Part shown: positions 34,482 through 44,333 of the stretch, one piece after another
Position numbering within the stretch: position 1 is the first letter of the stretch
How the letters are laid out: each line of letters begins with the position of its first letter
NCBI GenBank assembly: GCA_023414355.1
Contig: JAEZOB010000009.1
Coordinates: 558,001-622,000, forward strand
Length of the DNA stretch: 64,000 nt
Origin: Bacillota bacterium
GTDB taxonomy: Bacteria > Bacillota > Clostridia > Lachnospirales > Lachnospiraceae
Direction of reading: 5' to 3'
Translations under genes and position numbers: made by a program
The notes under the pieces: generated by a model
What the model was told of the DNA's origin: nothing
What the model saw: the letters and a program-made list of their open reading frames with translations, nothing else
Databases searched by the model: none

Positions 34482-36507
34482 GAGAATAATAGCAATACTC
34501 TCTATTATCATAACGATTTACTTATTCACTATGACAGGTTTGATATTAAGAGAAAGAACCAGGAGAAAGCTATGGAGAAGCTCCCATGGTTATAAGGGTA
34601 GAGAGAAGCTTTCGGACAGTTTATTCTGTACGATATATAGGGCTCTTAAGACGATCCCCTTAACGAGAAGTTATATGGAGAAATTGTCCTATCAGTTTCG
34701 ATTAATCTGTCCCTGTGACAGTAAACTAATTGCTAAAACAACAGTGGAAGCATGTCTTATATCTCTATGTATGAGTATAGTTGTCTTATTTATGATCTTT
34801 CTTATTAATCCACAGCTTATTACATTGATCACCGCTACCTTCGGTTTGGTAATACTAAATAAAGAAATCGTGGGACGTATGGCAAAAAATTATGAAATTT
34901 CACTTGACCATGAGATCCAATATCTGATTGAAAATGAAATACATAATTATTATGTGAATTACAGAGTTGATGATGCGTTATATCTATCTATGGATGCCTT
35001 AAGTCCAAATATGAAAGTAGTTGCTGATCAGATCTATCAATTACTACTTTCAGACGATAAAGAGGCAGCCTTAACAGAATATTATGATAATATTCCTAAT
35101 AAATATCTAAGGGAATTTGTGAGCTTATGTGTTGGAGTAGTTGAACGTGGTGATCAGACCATCGATGGGAAGTATCTTTTCATAAAAAACCTTGAAAATC
35201 TTTATCAACAACTGGAGATAGAGATGGATAAGCTTCAAAGATTAAGAATGGAATTTACAGGGGTCATGGTGGTAGTGATACTTCCTGTATTCTGTATTAA
35301 TATAGTGAAATGGTTTTGTATCAGTATTAAAAGTAACATGGATGCTTTTTATTATGGTAAGGAAGGCTTTCTAATTGATATTGCATTACTGATCATTACC
35401 TCAATTATCTATACTGTGATGCATAAGAGCTCTGAGTATAGAAGCTTTCATCCATCTAGTTATAAGTACCTGTATACCCTCGACCGAAGGCCTTTGATTA
35501 AAAAGGCAATGAATAACTATTGTGAAAAAAATGCTACAAGGATGGAACGTCTCAAAAGACGTTTGAAAAATAATGGATATGACATTAGCGCAAGGCATTT
35601 TATTCTAAGAAGCTATCTGTTAGCCGGAAGTATATTCCTAATTAGCTTAAGTATATCAGTATTTCTGAATTGGTCAGGCAGAGAGAAGCTGCTAATTGTG
35701 GATGACGAGCATATATCGTCAATTACTACTGCAGCTAATGAGAGTCAATATCCTGAAATGAAATATGTGATTGAGTCTTATTCGAAAATATTAGTTTCAG
35801 AAAATCAAGGAATAACAGACTCCACAGAAGAGGAGCTTCTTCACGGTCTTAAGGAAGAGAATATATTCTCAAATAATCTCATTAATGAAGCCCTGGCAAA
35901 TGAAATTATTCAAAGAGTTGCAAAATACCAGGCTCTGCATTTTGGATTTTGGGATCTGTTTTTTGTTATTGTCATAAGCATTGTAGCTTTATATATGCCT
36001 GATCTATTATTAAGATTTAGTTCAAGAGTGAGCAAGGATGCTATGGAGGATGAGGTAAATCAATTTAATGCATTAATTAGTATGTTGATTTATGACAGAA
36101 GCATGACTGCAAAACAAATCCTTATAGAAATGGAATCATATGCTATTGTATTTAAGCAGTCTATCAAAACCTGTATTAATGATTTGAGTTCTGGAGATAT
36201 GAAAGCCCTACAGCAATTAAAAGAAGAGGAACCATACCCGCCATTCATTCGGATTATTGATAATCTGATACGCTGTGATGATATGCCGATGTATGAGGCT
36301 TTTCATGAGGTTGATATAGAGAGAGAAGGATACCTGTCAAAACGAAGGCTCGCAAACGAAAAATCTATTAAGCGTAGGGCAAACAGAGCCTATCTGCTGG
36401 CAGCAGTTCCTCTTTTACTGCTTTTTGCATATGGAATAATTCCAACCTTGGTTTCTTCAATGAATGAGATAAGCCAGACACTGGAGTTAATTGGAGAGGT
36501 ATGGTAA
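34432..36507 (+). CDS. Double TadB/TadC-like platform membrane protein
   Basis: A 691-residue membrane protein, about twice the size of a single TadB or TadC. Around seven to eight hydrophobic helices are grouped in two halves, each with a long cytoplasmic stretch typical of type II secretion F (T2SF) domains; the second half carries MISMLIYDRSMTAKQILIEM-like and RIIDNLIRCDDMPMYEAFHE segments. It probably represents both platform subunits of the Tad machine in one chain. GAGGAGGTG lies 11 bases before ATG 34432; ATG 34474 is an alternative with a weaker site. Its position directly after the motor ATPase is the standard tadA-tadB-tadC order. Confidence 0.7.
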   Translation: MMIASVNLLIGNKSMDKRIIAILSIIITIYLFTMTGLILRERTRRKLWRSSHGYKGREKLSDSLFCTIYRALKTIPLTRSYMEKLSYQFRLICPCDSKLIAKTTVEACLISLCMSIVVLFMIFLINPQLITLITATFGLVILNKEIVGRMAKNYEISLDHEIQYLIENEIHNYYVNYRVDDALYLSMDALSPNMKVVADQIYQLLLSDDKEAALTEYYDNIPNKYLREFVSLCVGVVERGDQTIDGKYLFIKNLENLYQQLEIEMDKLQRLRMEFTGVMVVVILPVFCINIVKWFCISIKSNMDAFYYGKEGFLIDIALLIITSIIYTVMHKSSEYRSFHPSSYKYLYTLDRRPLIKKAMNNYCEKNATRMERLKRRLKNNGYDISARHFILRSYLLAGSIFLISLSISVFLNWSGREKLLIVDDEHISSITTAANESQYPEMKYVIESYSKILVSENQGITDSTEEELLHGLKEENIFSNNLINEALANEIIQRVAKYQALHFGFWDLFFVIVISIVALYMPDLLLRFSSRVSKDAMEDEVNQFNALISMLIYDRSMTAKQILIEMESYAIVFKQSIKTCINDLSSGDMKALQQLKEEEPYPPFIRIIDNLIRCDDMPMYEAFHEVDIEREGYLSKRRLANEKSIKRRANRAYLLAAVPLLLLFAYGIIPTLVSSMNEISQTLELIGEVW

Positions 36508-36546
36508 GGATAAGATACTTATAAATTAAAACATAGGAGGATTTAT

Positions 36547-37017
36547 ATGAAGACAAAGAACGCAAGTGGATTGGTGGTTGGTGTTGTAATAACATTATTT
36601 GTAATTATTCTTTCCGGTGCAATCATTGTATGGGGATCAGGATATTTTAACCAGAATAAAAAGACCATGGATAAAAGTACGGCAAAGATTGATAAAACAA
36701 TCGGATCAATGACTGATTTTGATCTGACGGTATATGATGGAAAGAGCATTAGGGGAGATATGCTGACGGAATTAATTGCTGATCTTAAAAAAGATAATGT
36801 GGCTGTTTCCATTGGAGTGATCACACTTGATAGCCAAGCAGTGACCAATTACAATTATGAGTACACTTCGTCGAATTTGGGAGTATCCGTAACACACACC
36901 CCAACGACATCAAAAGCGTTGCCATCCTATATTAATCCAAACGGTACATTTATTGGTGAAGTAATTAAAAATAAGAATGATGATATTATATATCTTCTTT
37001 TTACGCAGCAACCTTAA
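36547..37017 (+). CDS. Pilin-like single-helix protein A
   Basis: A 156-residue protein with a basic N-terminus (MKTKNAS), one hydrophobic helix (residues 8-31) and an exposed domain. DLTVYDGKSIRGDMLTELI and the ending FIGEVIKNKNDDIIYLLFTQ are shared with the next gene, so the two are paralogues. Small size, N-terminal helix and location between the platform and surface-protein genes suggest a pseudopilin or pilin-like subunit. No canonical prepilin cleavage motif (Gly followed by a Glu at +5) is visible. TAGGAGG precedes ATG. Confidence 0.6.
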   Translation: MKTKNASGLVVGVVITLFVIILSGAIIVWGSGYFNQNKKTMDKSTAKIDKTIGSMTDFDLTVYDGKSIRGDMLTELIADLKKDNVAVSIGVITLDSQAVTNYNYEYTSSNLGVSVTHTPTTSKALPSYINPNGTFIGEVIKNKNDDIIYLLFTQQP

Positions 37018-37064
37018 TTTGCACTTTGAGATCCGAAGCTAATGATGAAAAGGCAGGGAACCCT

Positions 37065-37526
37065 ATGAAACATAAGAACAGTGAGTTACCGGCAAATGCT
37101 TTGCTAGCTCTATTCGCCGTTGTTACAGTTGCATGTATTATCCTATATTTTAAATTGAATTTTGATACTTATAAGAATACGGCAGACAAAATCATTGAGA
37201 ATTCTGATGAGCTGTCCTCAGATTATGAAGAGTATGATCTTACAATGTATGATGGAGAAGAGATTAGAGGAAGTCAGGTAATAAATTATATTAAGAAGAA
37301 CCTGGGGGATTATACTGTAGAAGAAGAGGCTCCTATTTATGTCAGAGTCATCACAAAAGTTTCAGGTTCTGAGATCACTAATGATTATATGAATAAGGAA
37401 CACATCAAAGATATAAAAAACATTTCTGAAACAAATCATTATATCAAGCCAACAGCTAATTTTGATGCTGAGGTTATAAGATCGGGAAATAAAGTAATAC
37501 TCGGAATATGTTTTACTCAGGAGTAA
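37065..37526 (+). CDS. Pilin-like single-helix protein B
   Basis: A 153-residue protein with hydrophobic helix at residues about 8-28 and an exposed domain containing YDLTMYDGEEIRGSQVINYI, clearly related to the previous gene. The C-terminal AEVIRSGNKVILGICFTQE also matches. A TTG at 37026 is in frame; ATG 37065 behind AGGG is a better start and places the helix at the N-terminus. Together the two may form the shaft or tip of the pilus-like structure. Confidence 0.6.
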   Translation: MKHKNSELPANALLALFAVVTVACIILYFKLNFDTYKNTADKIIENSDELSSDYEEYDLTMYDGEEIRGSQVINYIKKNLGDYTVEEEAPIYVRVITKVSGSEITNDYMNKEHIKDIKNISETNHYIKPTANFDAEVIRSGNKVILGICFTQE

Positions 37527-37560
37527 TTAAAATCTGTAGCTCAGATTAAGGAGATAGTAC

Positions 37561-37941
37561 ATGCGGTCAGGTATGATACATTTAATTGAAATGATGATAG
37601 GGGCTATCGTATTAGCGTTTGGGATTTCTTATTTAGTGGTTCAAATAGGGACTATGAATCAGCTGTTAGTTATGATAGGTGATAAAGTTCTGAAAACTAG
37701 GGATATTTATGATCAGAGTAGCGAAATAGCAATATACGAAGTAAGTGATGAAGAATTATACGCAATGATAATGGGATACCGTGAGTATCCCATTATTATC
37801 GATGGGAACCTGGTTAAAACAGATGGGACCGATTACGAAGCCTATTCCTCCTATATTAAAGATGATTTCTATACAAAATGTTATGTATACGATTCACAGC
37901 ATTGTATTAAGCAAATTGTATTTAATCATAGGAAGACATAG
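37561..37941 (+). CDS. Pilin-like small membrane protein C
   Basis: A 126-residue protein with N-terminal GMIHLIEMMIGAIVLAFGI. The G-x5-E pattern before a helix recalls type IV prepilins (G followed by FTLIE), although Glu is one residue late, so cleavage by a prepilin peptidase is uncertain. The mature part is short and acidic with two Cys. AAGGAGATAGTAC precedes ATG. Family unknown; role inferred from location. Confidence 0.5.
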   Translation: MRSGMIHLIEMMIGAIVLAFGISYLVVQIGTMNQLLVMIGDKVLKTRDIYDQSSEIAIYEVSDEELYAMIMGYREYPIIIDGNLVKTDGTDYEAYSSYIKDDFYTKCYVYDSQHCIKQIVFNHRKT

Positions 37942-37997
37942 AGAATTAATCATTTAGTAAAGAACTTGAATGCAGTATTCACAGTAAGGAGGATACA

Positions 37998-39041
37998 ATG
38001 AAAATATATCATTTTGCTTTAATATTTCTGTTCTTCTTCCTGGCAGCAGTATTAAAGACTGATATTCAAATCGGAACGCTAAAGGAAGTTATGAGTGAAA
38101 AATCACAGATGCAAAGCAGCCTCGATTCGGCGACATCAGATTCAGTTAATTTTTTGGCTTCCTCAGGTAAATTCGGTACCAATGCAATTGACAAGGAAGG
38201 TGTTGTATCAGCTTTTTTTCTATCTCTTTACTCCTCAATGGGTATCATAGAGGACGTAGAGGCTCAGGCAGAAGTAGAAGCATATATCCCGGTCATCCTG
38301 CTTTGTGATGTGGATGGATATTATATCTATTACTATGATGAATTTAAGGATGAAAATGATTTGGTGTACACCGAAAGAAGATGGTCCGAGAAGATGCCAT
38401 ATTATTATGAGGATGAATTCTTCAAATATCGGTTGACGCTTTCTGATCATATCATTATCAATGATGTACACAACCTGCTTAATGAGGAGTTATCAGTGGA
38501 GGAGATCGATTACCATGAAATCAGTACAAGGGATAGTTTTAAGGATTTCAAGGAGAAACACAAGGATTGCTTCTTGTTTAATAATGAGGCATATGAATTA
38601 ACAAAGAAAGGTGCAATCATAAATCAATTAGAGAGTATCATGACGTATTATACGAACCACTATAACATGATTGCCAGACAAAACGGTATTACCTACAATT
38701 TTGCTTTTCCATCCGGTCAAAGCGAGGAATGGGCTCAGTATATGGATGATATTAATCTGGTAGTGGTTTTTCAAGGATATCCTTATGGTAGGAGCAAGGA
38801 TTATACCTTTAATCAGGTTTCTAGTGCAAGTGCTAATATTATGAAAAAGACCATGTACTATATTGAGCAAAAGAGCTGGTATTTCCTTGCACACAAGGTT
38901 GGGTGCCCAAAACTAGAGAACAATACTAATTTATCTGATACAACTTATGACAGCTTGGGAGAGTGTGCAAAAATGGGGGCTTATTGTGATGACTGTATTA
39001 ATCATGGGGCAAGAGCTCCGGAGATAAAGAAATGGTACTAA
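37998..39041 (+). CDS. Membrane-anchored surface protein of the locus (TadE/F/G-like position)
   Basis: A 347-residue protein with an N-terminal helix (residues 4-20) followed by a Ser/Asp-rich helix (SSLDSATSDSVNFLASSGKF) of the sort seen in TadE/TadG-type minor pilins, then a long Tyr/Asp/Glu-rich exterior domain. The C-terminal tail holds six cysteines, among them C-x2-C in YCDDCINHG. No known domain is recognised. AAGGAGG precedes ATG by 6 bases. It lies between the pilin-like genes and the large Ig/knuckle proteins. Confidence 0.55.
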   Translation: MKIYHFALIFLFFFLAAVLKTDIQIGTLKEVMSEKSQMQSSLDSATSDSVNFLASSGKFGTNAIDKEGVVSAFFLSLYSSMGIIEDVEAQAEVEAYIPVILLCDVDGYYIYYYDEFKDENDLVYTERRWSEKMPYYYEDEFFKYRLTLSDHIIINDVHNLLNEELSVEEIDYHEISTRDSFKDFKEKHKDCFLFNNEAYELTKKGAIINQLESIMTYYTNHYNMIARQNGITYNFAFPSGQSEEWAQYMDDINLVVVFQGYPYGRSKDYTFNQVSSASANIMKKTMYYIEQKSWYFLAHKVGCPKLENNTNLSDTTYDSLGECAKMGAYCDDCINHGARAPEIKKWY

Positions 39042-39110
39042 GCAATTTTTGATGTATGAACGTTGAGGGGAAGGAAAAGAAGGCCGATATATTAAGCCGA
39101 TTGGTTGCAT

Positions 39111-42005
39111 ATGGATTTTCCAGGAAGAGTACTAGCAACATTAATAGCAATTATATTGATCACAATATTTCCGTTACAGTATTTGGCTCAGACTTATAAT
39201 GAAAATGTGGATACTTATATAGACGACGACACAAAGCAGCTTGTGAATGACATCAGAGATAAGGGATATCTGGATAAGTCGATGTATGAGGAATTTATCG
39301 GGGATTTAGATAATACAAGGGAACTCTATGATATAGAAATTGCAGATATTCAGCCGGTTTCAGGACAGGTTGAAGGTTTGACAACGTATGATGCAAAAGA
39401 AATGGCTTCAAAAAGAGACGGTTTCATAGAAGCAAGCTACCATACGGTTGATAAGAAATTACTGAAAATAAGTCAGACCAAGGTTACTGAAGATGAAGAT
39501 TTACAATTGCCGACAGACAAAGATGAAATTCATTCTTTAGCAACACATACTCACGCGGATACTTGTTATGCAGGACATAGGCATGCAAGTAGTAGCTGTA
39601 TTGCTTCTGGAGATATGACAAGACAGGTATATGTTACGGCAAACTACTATAATGGAGGTCAATATGTAAGAGGCGTTAGCGTTAAATGTGCATCGTGCAA
39701 TTCAGTACTTTATAGTACAGGCTATACCTACGATTTAGGTGCAGGATATTATTATTATACATATGATGCCGTAGGAAACATGATATATAACAGAGTATCT
39801 CTTAATCATAATTGGGATGCTAATACAATTCAATTCGCTCATAATTCCGTAAGAACTATATTTGATTATTGCACTAATGCTGGTTTATGGGCAAACACAA
39901 GCTGGAGTTCCTACGATGAATTATCATATACATCAAGACCATTTTACTGGAATTTAGGGAATTATCCAGTATATTCGGGCACAGGGGCTTCATATACGGC
40001 TGTACCGATTCCGTTTCTTGGTTGCCTACAATGTGGTAAAAGTAATTTTGGTAGAAACTTCTCATGTGGACTGGCACAAGATGAAAACCCAATCTGTAAT
40101 CAAGTAATAACAGCCTTAACACCAACAAATCCCTCACAAACAATAAAAAAGGGCGAATCAATCATAATAACAGCTACAGCAACCTATCTGGATGGACATA
40201 CCGGGATCGTGATTTGTTCCAGTGATTTCAACCCCAATCTAGATGGGACACAGTTCGTTACACTATCCTATAGCGCGCTTGTAAACAATGCGAAGTATTA
40301 TGCAACTATGAATCGTGGTATATATGTTACTGTTATATCAAAAGTGCTTACATCAATCAGTGTCTCACCTACGGCGCAGGTCGTGTTTCGCATAAATCCT
40401 CCTAGTTTTACCGTTTATGCAAATTACAGCGATGGAACAAGTACTGTTCTTACTTCGGATAAATACTTGGTTTCGGCATATAATCCATATGTTTTAGGAA
40501 AGCAAACCCTTACCATTTCCTACACTGAAGGTGGGATAACTAAAACGACACCGTTTGATTTATTTATAGATGATCTTATGTCTATTACGGTTACGCCTAC
40601 CGTATTAACTGTAGATAGATATACACAGCCTAATGCTTTGCCAATAACCATTATGGCAAACTCGATGTATATCCCTTCTTGGAATGTTACGGGAAGTCAC
40701 ACGATCAGTGGGTATTCACCTGATACAATTGGGACTCAGACAGTTATGGTTTCCTATAAATATTATGACACGACACGGACTGCAACGATTCAAGTCGATG
40801 TCACCGGTCTTCATAAAACATGTCCCATATGTGGGACAATATACGAACTGAAGGATGATGATACTGATCCGGGGTGTCCCTTCTGTAAGAATACCATTGT
40901 AAGTATCTATGTTACTCCGGAATATATTGAGGTAAAACAGGGACAGCCATTACCTGCCACTGTTTTGGCAAAGTATCAGGATGGTTCCACTCAAGTTATT
41001 GATAGCTGGACCAGTAATTATGACCCGGAACGTCTGGGTGTTCAATATGTATCTGTAGAATACGGAGGGTTTACTGACGAGGTTTCCGTCTTTGTGATGG
41101 AGGCAACAGTGATCTGTCCGGTCTGCAAAACGGAATACGCTACTTCAAAAGCTAAATGCCCGGTCTGTTCACAAACAGTGATCAGTATCAGCGCTACGCC
41201 TGCGTCCATTACCGTCAGGAGATACGATAACATCGACCTGGCCGTCAATGCCACTTATGCAGACAAAAGTGTACGGCAGGTAACTGACTGGAGCATAGAC
41301 AGAACAACCTCGGTGGAAGGGGTATTTATTGCGACGGTAAGCTACGAAAATGTTTCCACAACAATAAACATGACGGTAATTCCTGCAACGACCATAGGAT
41401 GCTCCATATGTGGACTTACCTATAATAAAGGCGATCATCCTAATGGGTGCCCTGTTTGTTCAAAGAAACTGACTGGTATTGAGGCATATCTTGTAACCGG
41501 TTCAAAGCTTGTGCAGCGCGGAACGATTCCAAGTATTGCTATAGTATTGATCTTTAAGGATGAACATAGAGAAGTTGCTCTGGATAATTATACAATATCA
41601 TATTATGAACCTTATACATTGAGAGAACAGACTATTACGGTATCCTACGGAGGGTTTACCACAACACTGGATCTTGAGGTTGTAAATACACTGAACAGCA
41701 TTACCTGTCCGAATGGACATGTCTATTATCAGAATGAGGATAACAGTGATTTTGGATGCCCATATTGTAAGATTACAGATGAGGTGGGTGAGGAGGTATA
41801 TTTCTTTGATATCACCTATACCGCAGAAATCCTGGAGGCCCTGTATCGTGAAGGCGTCTATTACTTTAAAGAAAATCATTATGTAACTGTTGAGGTATCA
41901 AAGAAGCAAAAATCTTTACGAACTAAAATACAGAGGACATTCTTCGGAACAGCCATACTAGGCAGGAAGAAGCGAATTACTTATGGAGGAAGGGTTCTTT
42001 CATGA
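39111..42005 (+). CDS. Large surface protein: Ig-like domains alternating with rubredoxin-like Cys knuckles
   Basis: A 964-residue protein anchored by an N-terminal helix (residues about 6-25). A short region (DDTKQLVNDIRDKGYL) is shared with the next gene. A His/Cys-rich stretch follows (ATHTHADTCYAGHRHASSSC). From about residue 335 there are six Big_3-like Ig domains. From the third onward they alternate with four Cys mini-domains: CPICGTIY...GCPFC, CPVCKTEY...CPVC, CSICGLTY...GCPVC and CPNGHVYY...GCPYC. These look like the two metal knuckles of rubredoxin without its core. A C-terminal module (ITYTAEILEALYREGVYYF) is also shared with the next gene. ATG 39111 is preferred over TTG 39105; the ribosome site is weak. 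It overlaps the next gene by ATGA. Confidence 0.65.
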   Translation: MDFPGRVLATLIAIILITIFPLQYLAQTYNENVDTYIDDDTKQLVNDIRDKGYLDKSMYEEFIGDLDNTRELYDIEIADIQPVSGQVEGLTTYDAKEMASKRDGFIEASYHTVDKKLLKISQTKVTEDEDLQLPTDKDEIHSLATHTHADTCYAGHRHASSSCIASGDMTRQVYVTANYYNGGQYVRGVSVKCASCNSVLYSTGYTYDLGAGYYYYTYDAVGNMIYNRVSLNHNWDANTIQFAHNSVRTIFDYCTNAGLWANTSWSSYDELSYTSRPFYWNLGNYPVYSGTGASYTAVPIPFLGCLQCGKSNFGRNFSCGLAQDENPICNQVITALTPTNPSQTIKKGESIIITATATYLDGHTGIVICSSDFNPNLDGTQFVTLSYSALVNNAKYYATMNRGIYVTVISKVLTSISVSPTAQVVFRINPPSFTVYANYSDGTSTVLTSDKYLVSAYNPYVLGKQTLTISYTEGGITKTTPFDLFIDDLMSITVTPTVLTVDRYTQPNALPITIMANSMYIPSWNVTGSHTISGYSPDTIGTQTVMVSYKYYDTTRTATIQVDVTGLHKTCPICGTIYELKDDDTDPGCPFCKNTIVSIYVTPEYIEVKQGQPLPATVLAKYQDGSTQVIDSWTSNYDPERLGVQYVSVEYGGFTDEVSVFVMEATVICPVCKTEYATSKAKCPVCSQTVISISATPASITVRRYDNIDLAVNATYADKSVRQVTDWSIDRTTSVEGVFIATVSYENVSTTINMTVIPATTIGCSICGLTYNKGDHPNGCPVCSKKLTGIEAYLVTGSKLVQRGTIPSIAIVLIFKDEHREVALDNYTISYYEPYTLREQTITVSYGGFTTTLDLEVVNTLNSITCPNGHVYYQNEDNSDFGCPYCKITDEVGEEVYFFDITYTAEILEALYREGVYYFKENHYVTVEVSKKQKSLRTKIQRTFFGTAILGRKKRITYGGRVLS

Positions 42006-44263
42006 ATAAGATATTTGAATTAGTCTTCGATCTCTTTGTAGCCATGATCATCCTTTTTTTGTCTGTGTTAGTCTATTTTGGTTTAAGAACGGAGACCATT
42101 GTTATATCAATGGGTAAAGAAGGCACTAAAGAATTTCTAGAAGACATTAAGAAAAACGCCTATTTCACTATAGAGGACTATGAAAGATATCTAGAGCGGC
42201 TGTCTCTGATGAGAATCCTTTGTGATATCCAGCTCGAACATCAATATACAGTGTTTGAGCCGGAATACCGCATGCGTACTCTTGAGGAAATTTTAGCAGC
42301 GCAGAAAGCGGCCTATGCAGGAACGAATATTTATCATTACAGAGCAGTTGAGACACATGCACCTACTGTTTCTGATCCTATCGATAACAGTGGTATAACG
42401 ATGAATACTCAGACGAATGCAAGTATTCTTGCAAGTGCGACTTCAACCGGCGCAAGTCCGGGACATGTACATACGGATGATTGCTATGACGGTCATGTTC
42501 ATAAAGGTGCTGATAGTAAGGTGTTTACGCATACACATGCACATGCTGCCGGTTCATGTAGGGCTGGTTATATTGCCTTTTATTATGACATGAAATGTTC
42601 TGCGTGTGGTCAAACACATAGAATTCCGGCAGCTTGGTATCACCTGGATGCAGGTGGAAACTCAATTTATGACAGCTCTAGCCCAGAGACCCTTCGCCGT
42701 TGTAACAACTGCCGTAGTACGGACGTGCATCAAGTAGGAAGTGAAATACCGGAATGGGCATATACCTGTGGCTACTGTAAGGATATCACAGGTGATGGCA
42801 TATATGATAAAGTCCCTTATGATGTTCCCTATACCTTTAGCAGTTCATATCCCCAAAATAATAACAGGGCATCTTATACTTCGGACTGTTACAAATATCA
42901 CGCACATAAAGATTATCGCAATGAAATAGTTAATTCCTCCGGTGGATACACTAGTGGCTCCAGAACATTGATGAATATGGTGAATAACGGTTTGCAGAAT
43001 TATTGTGTATTACCGAGCTTTTATATCATCGGTATGGATACTAAGGAAAATGATAACAGAGATTTCCCAGACAGTACTAGAATATACTATTCAGCGTCTT
43101 ATACTGATACCGAGGGCTTAAGATTTCATTTTCAAGGGTATAATTTGCTGGAATCAGTGATTAATTACAATAGACCAAATCCAGGTTTTAAAGAGAATAT
43201 GTCACCAGATGAATTTGCATACTTAGTCAGTAATTATCAGAGTGAGTATTATAGATTAACAGGAAGTAACCCTGCCTCAGGATCTTCATACAGATCATTG
43301 AGCTTTTACATATCTGATACCTTAAACCTATGTAATGAAACTATGAATAACCAGTGGTATCTTGCCTGTGGTAAAGAAGCTAACGGGCGCTTGGCATGTA
43401 AACAGATGGTCATATCAATTATTCCGACTAACCCTACACAGGCTGTTTTCATGGGGGAGGAGCTGATTACGACCGCGAGAGCTACCTATGCAGACGGATC
43501 AACCGGAGTTATCCTCTGTACTACAAATTTTAAGGCGGATGCTACAGTCAAGAATGCCGATGTGACAATATCCTATACCAATATCAAGGGAACAGTTCTG
43601 ACTGCCCACATGACTGTCACGGTAATACCGAGGACAAAGACCTGTACTAATAGACATACTTATAATCTCAAACCAGATGGTTCTGACCCGGGCTGTCCTT
43701 TCTGCCAGGTATATGTACAAAGCATCAGGATACAGTCTCCGAACACATCATCAATGACGATAACGATTGGATCCACTCTGCAGGAGAACGGTGTAATCCT
43801 ACTTGTCAGATATTTAGATGGAAGAATAGAAACAATTAGCAGTGGCTATGTGGATAATCTCGATAATGGGTATGTTGGTACTAAACTTGTTACAATCGGC
43901 TATAAAGGAGCGACAACCTCAATTATGGTAACAACAGTATGTAAGAAGATGCCCTGCGATATCTGCGGCTATGTCTATGATCTTAATCCTGATGGGACCA
44001 ACCCTGGATGCCCAAGATGTATCTCTAAGACACCTGTTTTCACCGGAAATATATTAAGCTATGAGAACATCGATTATACAGAAGATATTTTGGATGATCT
44101 CTATGAGGACGGTATTTACAGCTGCGGAGTAAATGACAACTTTAGTGTGAAAATTAGGAACAGAAATTCATCAATAGCACGAAATATCCTACGTAAGATT
44201 TACGGCTCTATACCCGAGCAATGGCTCACTATAAAGCAGAGTGTTAGCATTAAGGATAATTAA
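42002..44263 (+). CDS. Paralogous surface protein with Ig-like and Cys-knuckle modules
   Basis: A 753-residue paralogue of the upstream gene: N-terminal helix (residues about 8-28), shared EGTKEFLEDIKKNAYFTIED segment, His/Cys-rich metal-binding-like stretch (GHVHTDDCYDGHVHKG, then HTHAHAAGSC), further CxxC pairs (CSACGQTH, CNNC, CGYC), a central domain without known match, two Big_3-like Ig domains, each followed by a knuckle (CTNRHTYNLKPDGSDPGCPF, CDICGYVYDLNPDGTNPGCP), and the common C-terminal module (IDYTEDILDDLYEDGIYSCG). The knuckle CDICGYVYD is nearly identical to a rubredoxin first knuckle. It probably forms a metal-stabilised surface fibre or tip. Translationally coupled to its neighbour (ATGA). 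Confidence 0.65.
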   Translation: MNKIFELVFDLFVAMIILFLSVLVYFGLRTETIVISMGKEGTKEFLEDIKKNAYFTIEDYERYLERLSLMRILCDIQLEHQYTVFEPEYRMRTLEEILAAQKAAYAGTNIYHYRAVETHAPTVSDPIDNSGITMNTQTNASILASATSTGASPGHVHTDDCYDGHVHKGADSKVFTHTHAHAAGSCRAGYIAFYYDMKCSACGQTHRIPAAWYHLDAGGNSIYDSSSPETLRRCNNCRSTDVHQVGSEIPEWAYTCGYCKDITGDGIYDKVPYDVPYTFSSSYPQNNNRASYTSDCYKYHAHKDYRNEIVNSSGGYTSGSRTLMNMVNNGLQNYCVLPSFYIIGMDTKENDNRDFPDSTRIYYSASYTDTEGLRFHFQGYNLLESVINYNRPNPGFKENMSPDEFAYLVSNYQSEYYRLTGSNPASGSSYRSLSFYISDTLNLCNETMNNQWYLACGKEANGRLACKQMVISIIPTNPTQAVFMGEELITTARATYADGSTGVILCTTNFKADATVKNADVTISYTNIKGTVLTAHMTVTVIPRTKTCTNRHTYNLKPDGSDPGCPFCQVYVQSIRIQSPNTSSMTITIGSTLQENGVILLVRYLDGRIETISSGYVDNLDNGYVGTKLVTIGYKGATTSIMVTTVCKKMPCDICGYVYDLNPDGTNPGCPRCISKTPVFTGNILSYENIDYTEDILDDLYEDGIYSCGVNDNFSVKIRNRNSSIARNILRKIYGSIPEQWLTIKQSVSIKDN

Positions 44264-44333
44264 TATGGACTGAGAAGCGAGGCGGAGCATTGTACCTAAT
44301 TAAAGATAGAAATTAAGAAAGAGGGTAATAAGG

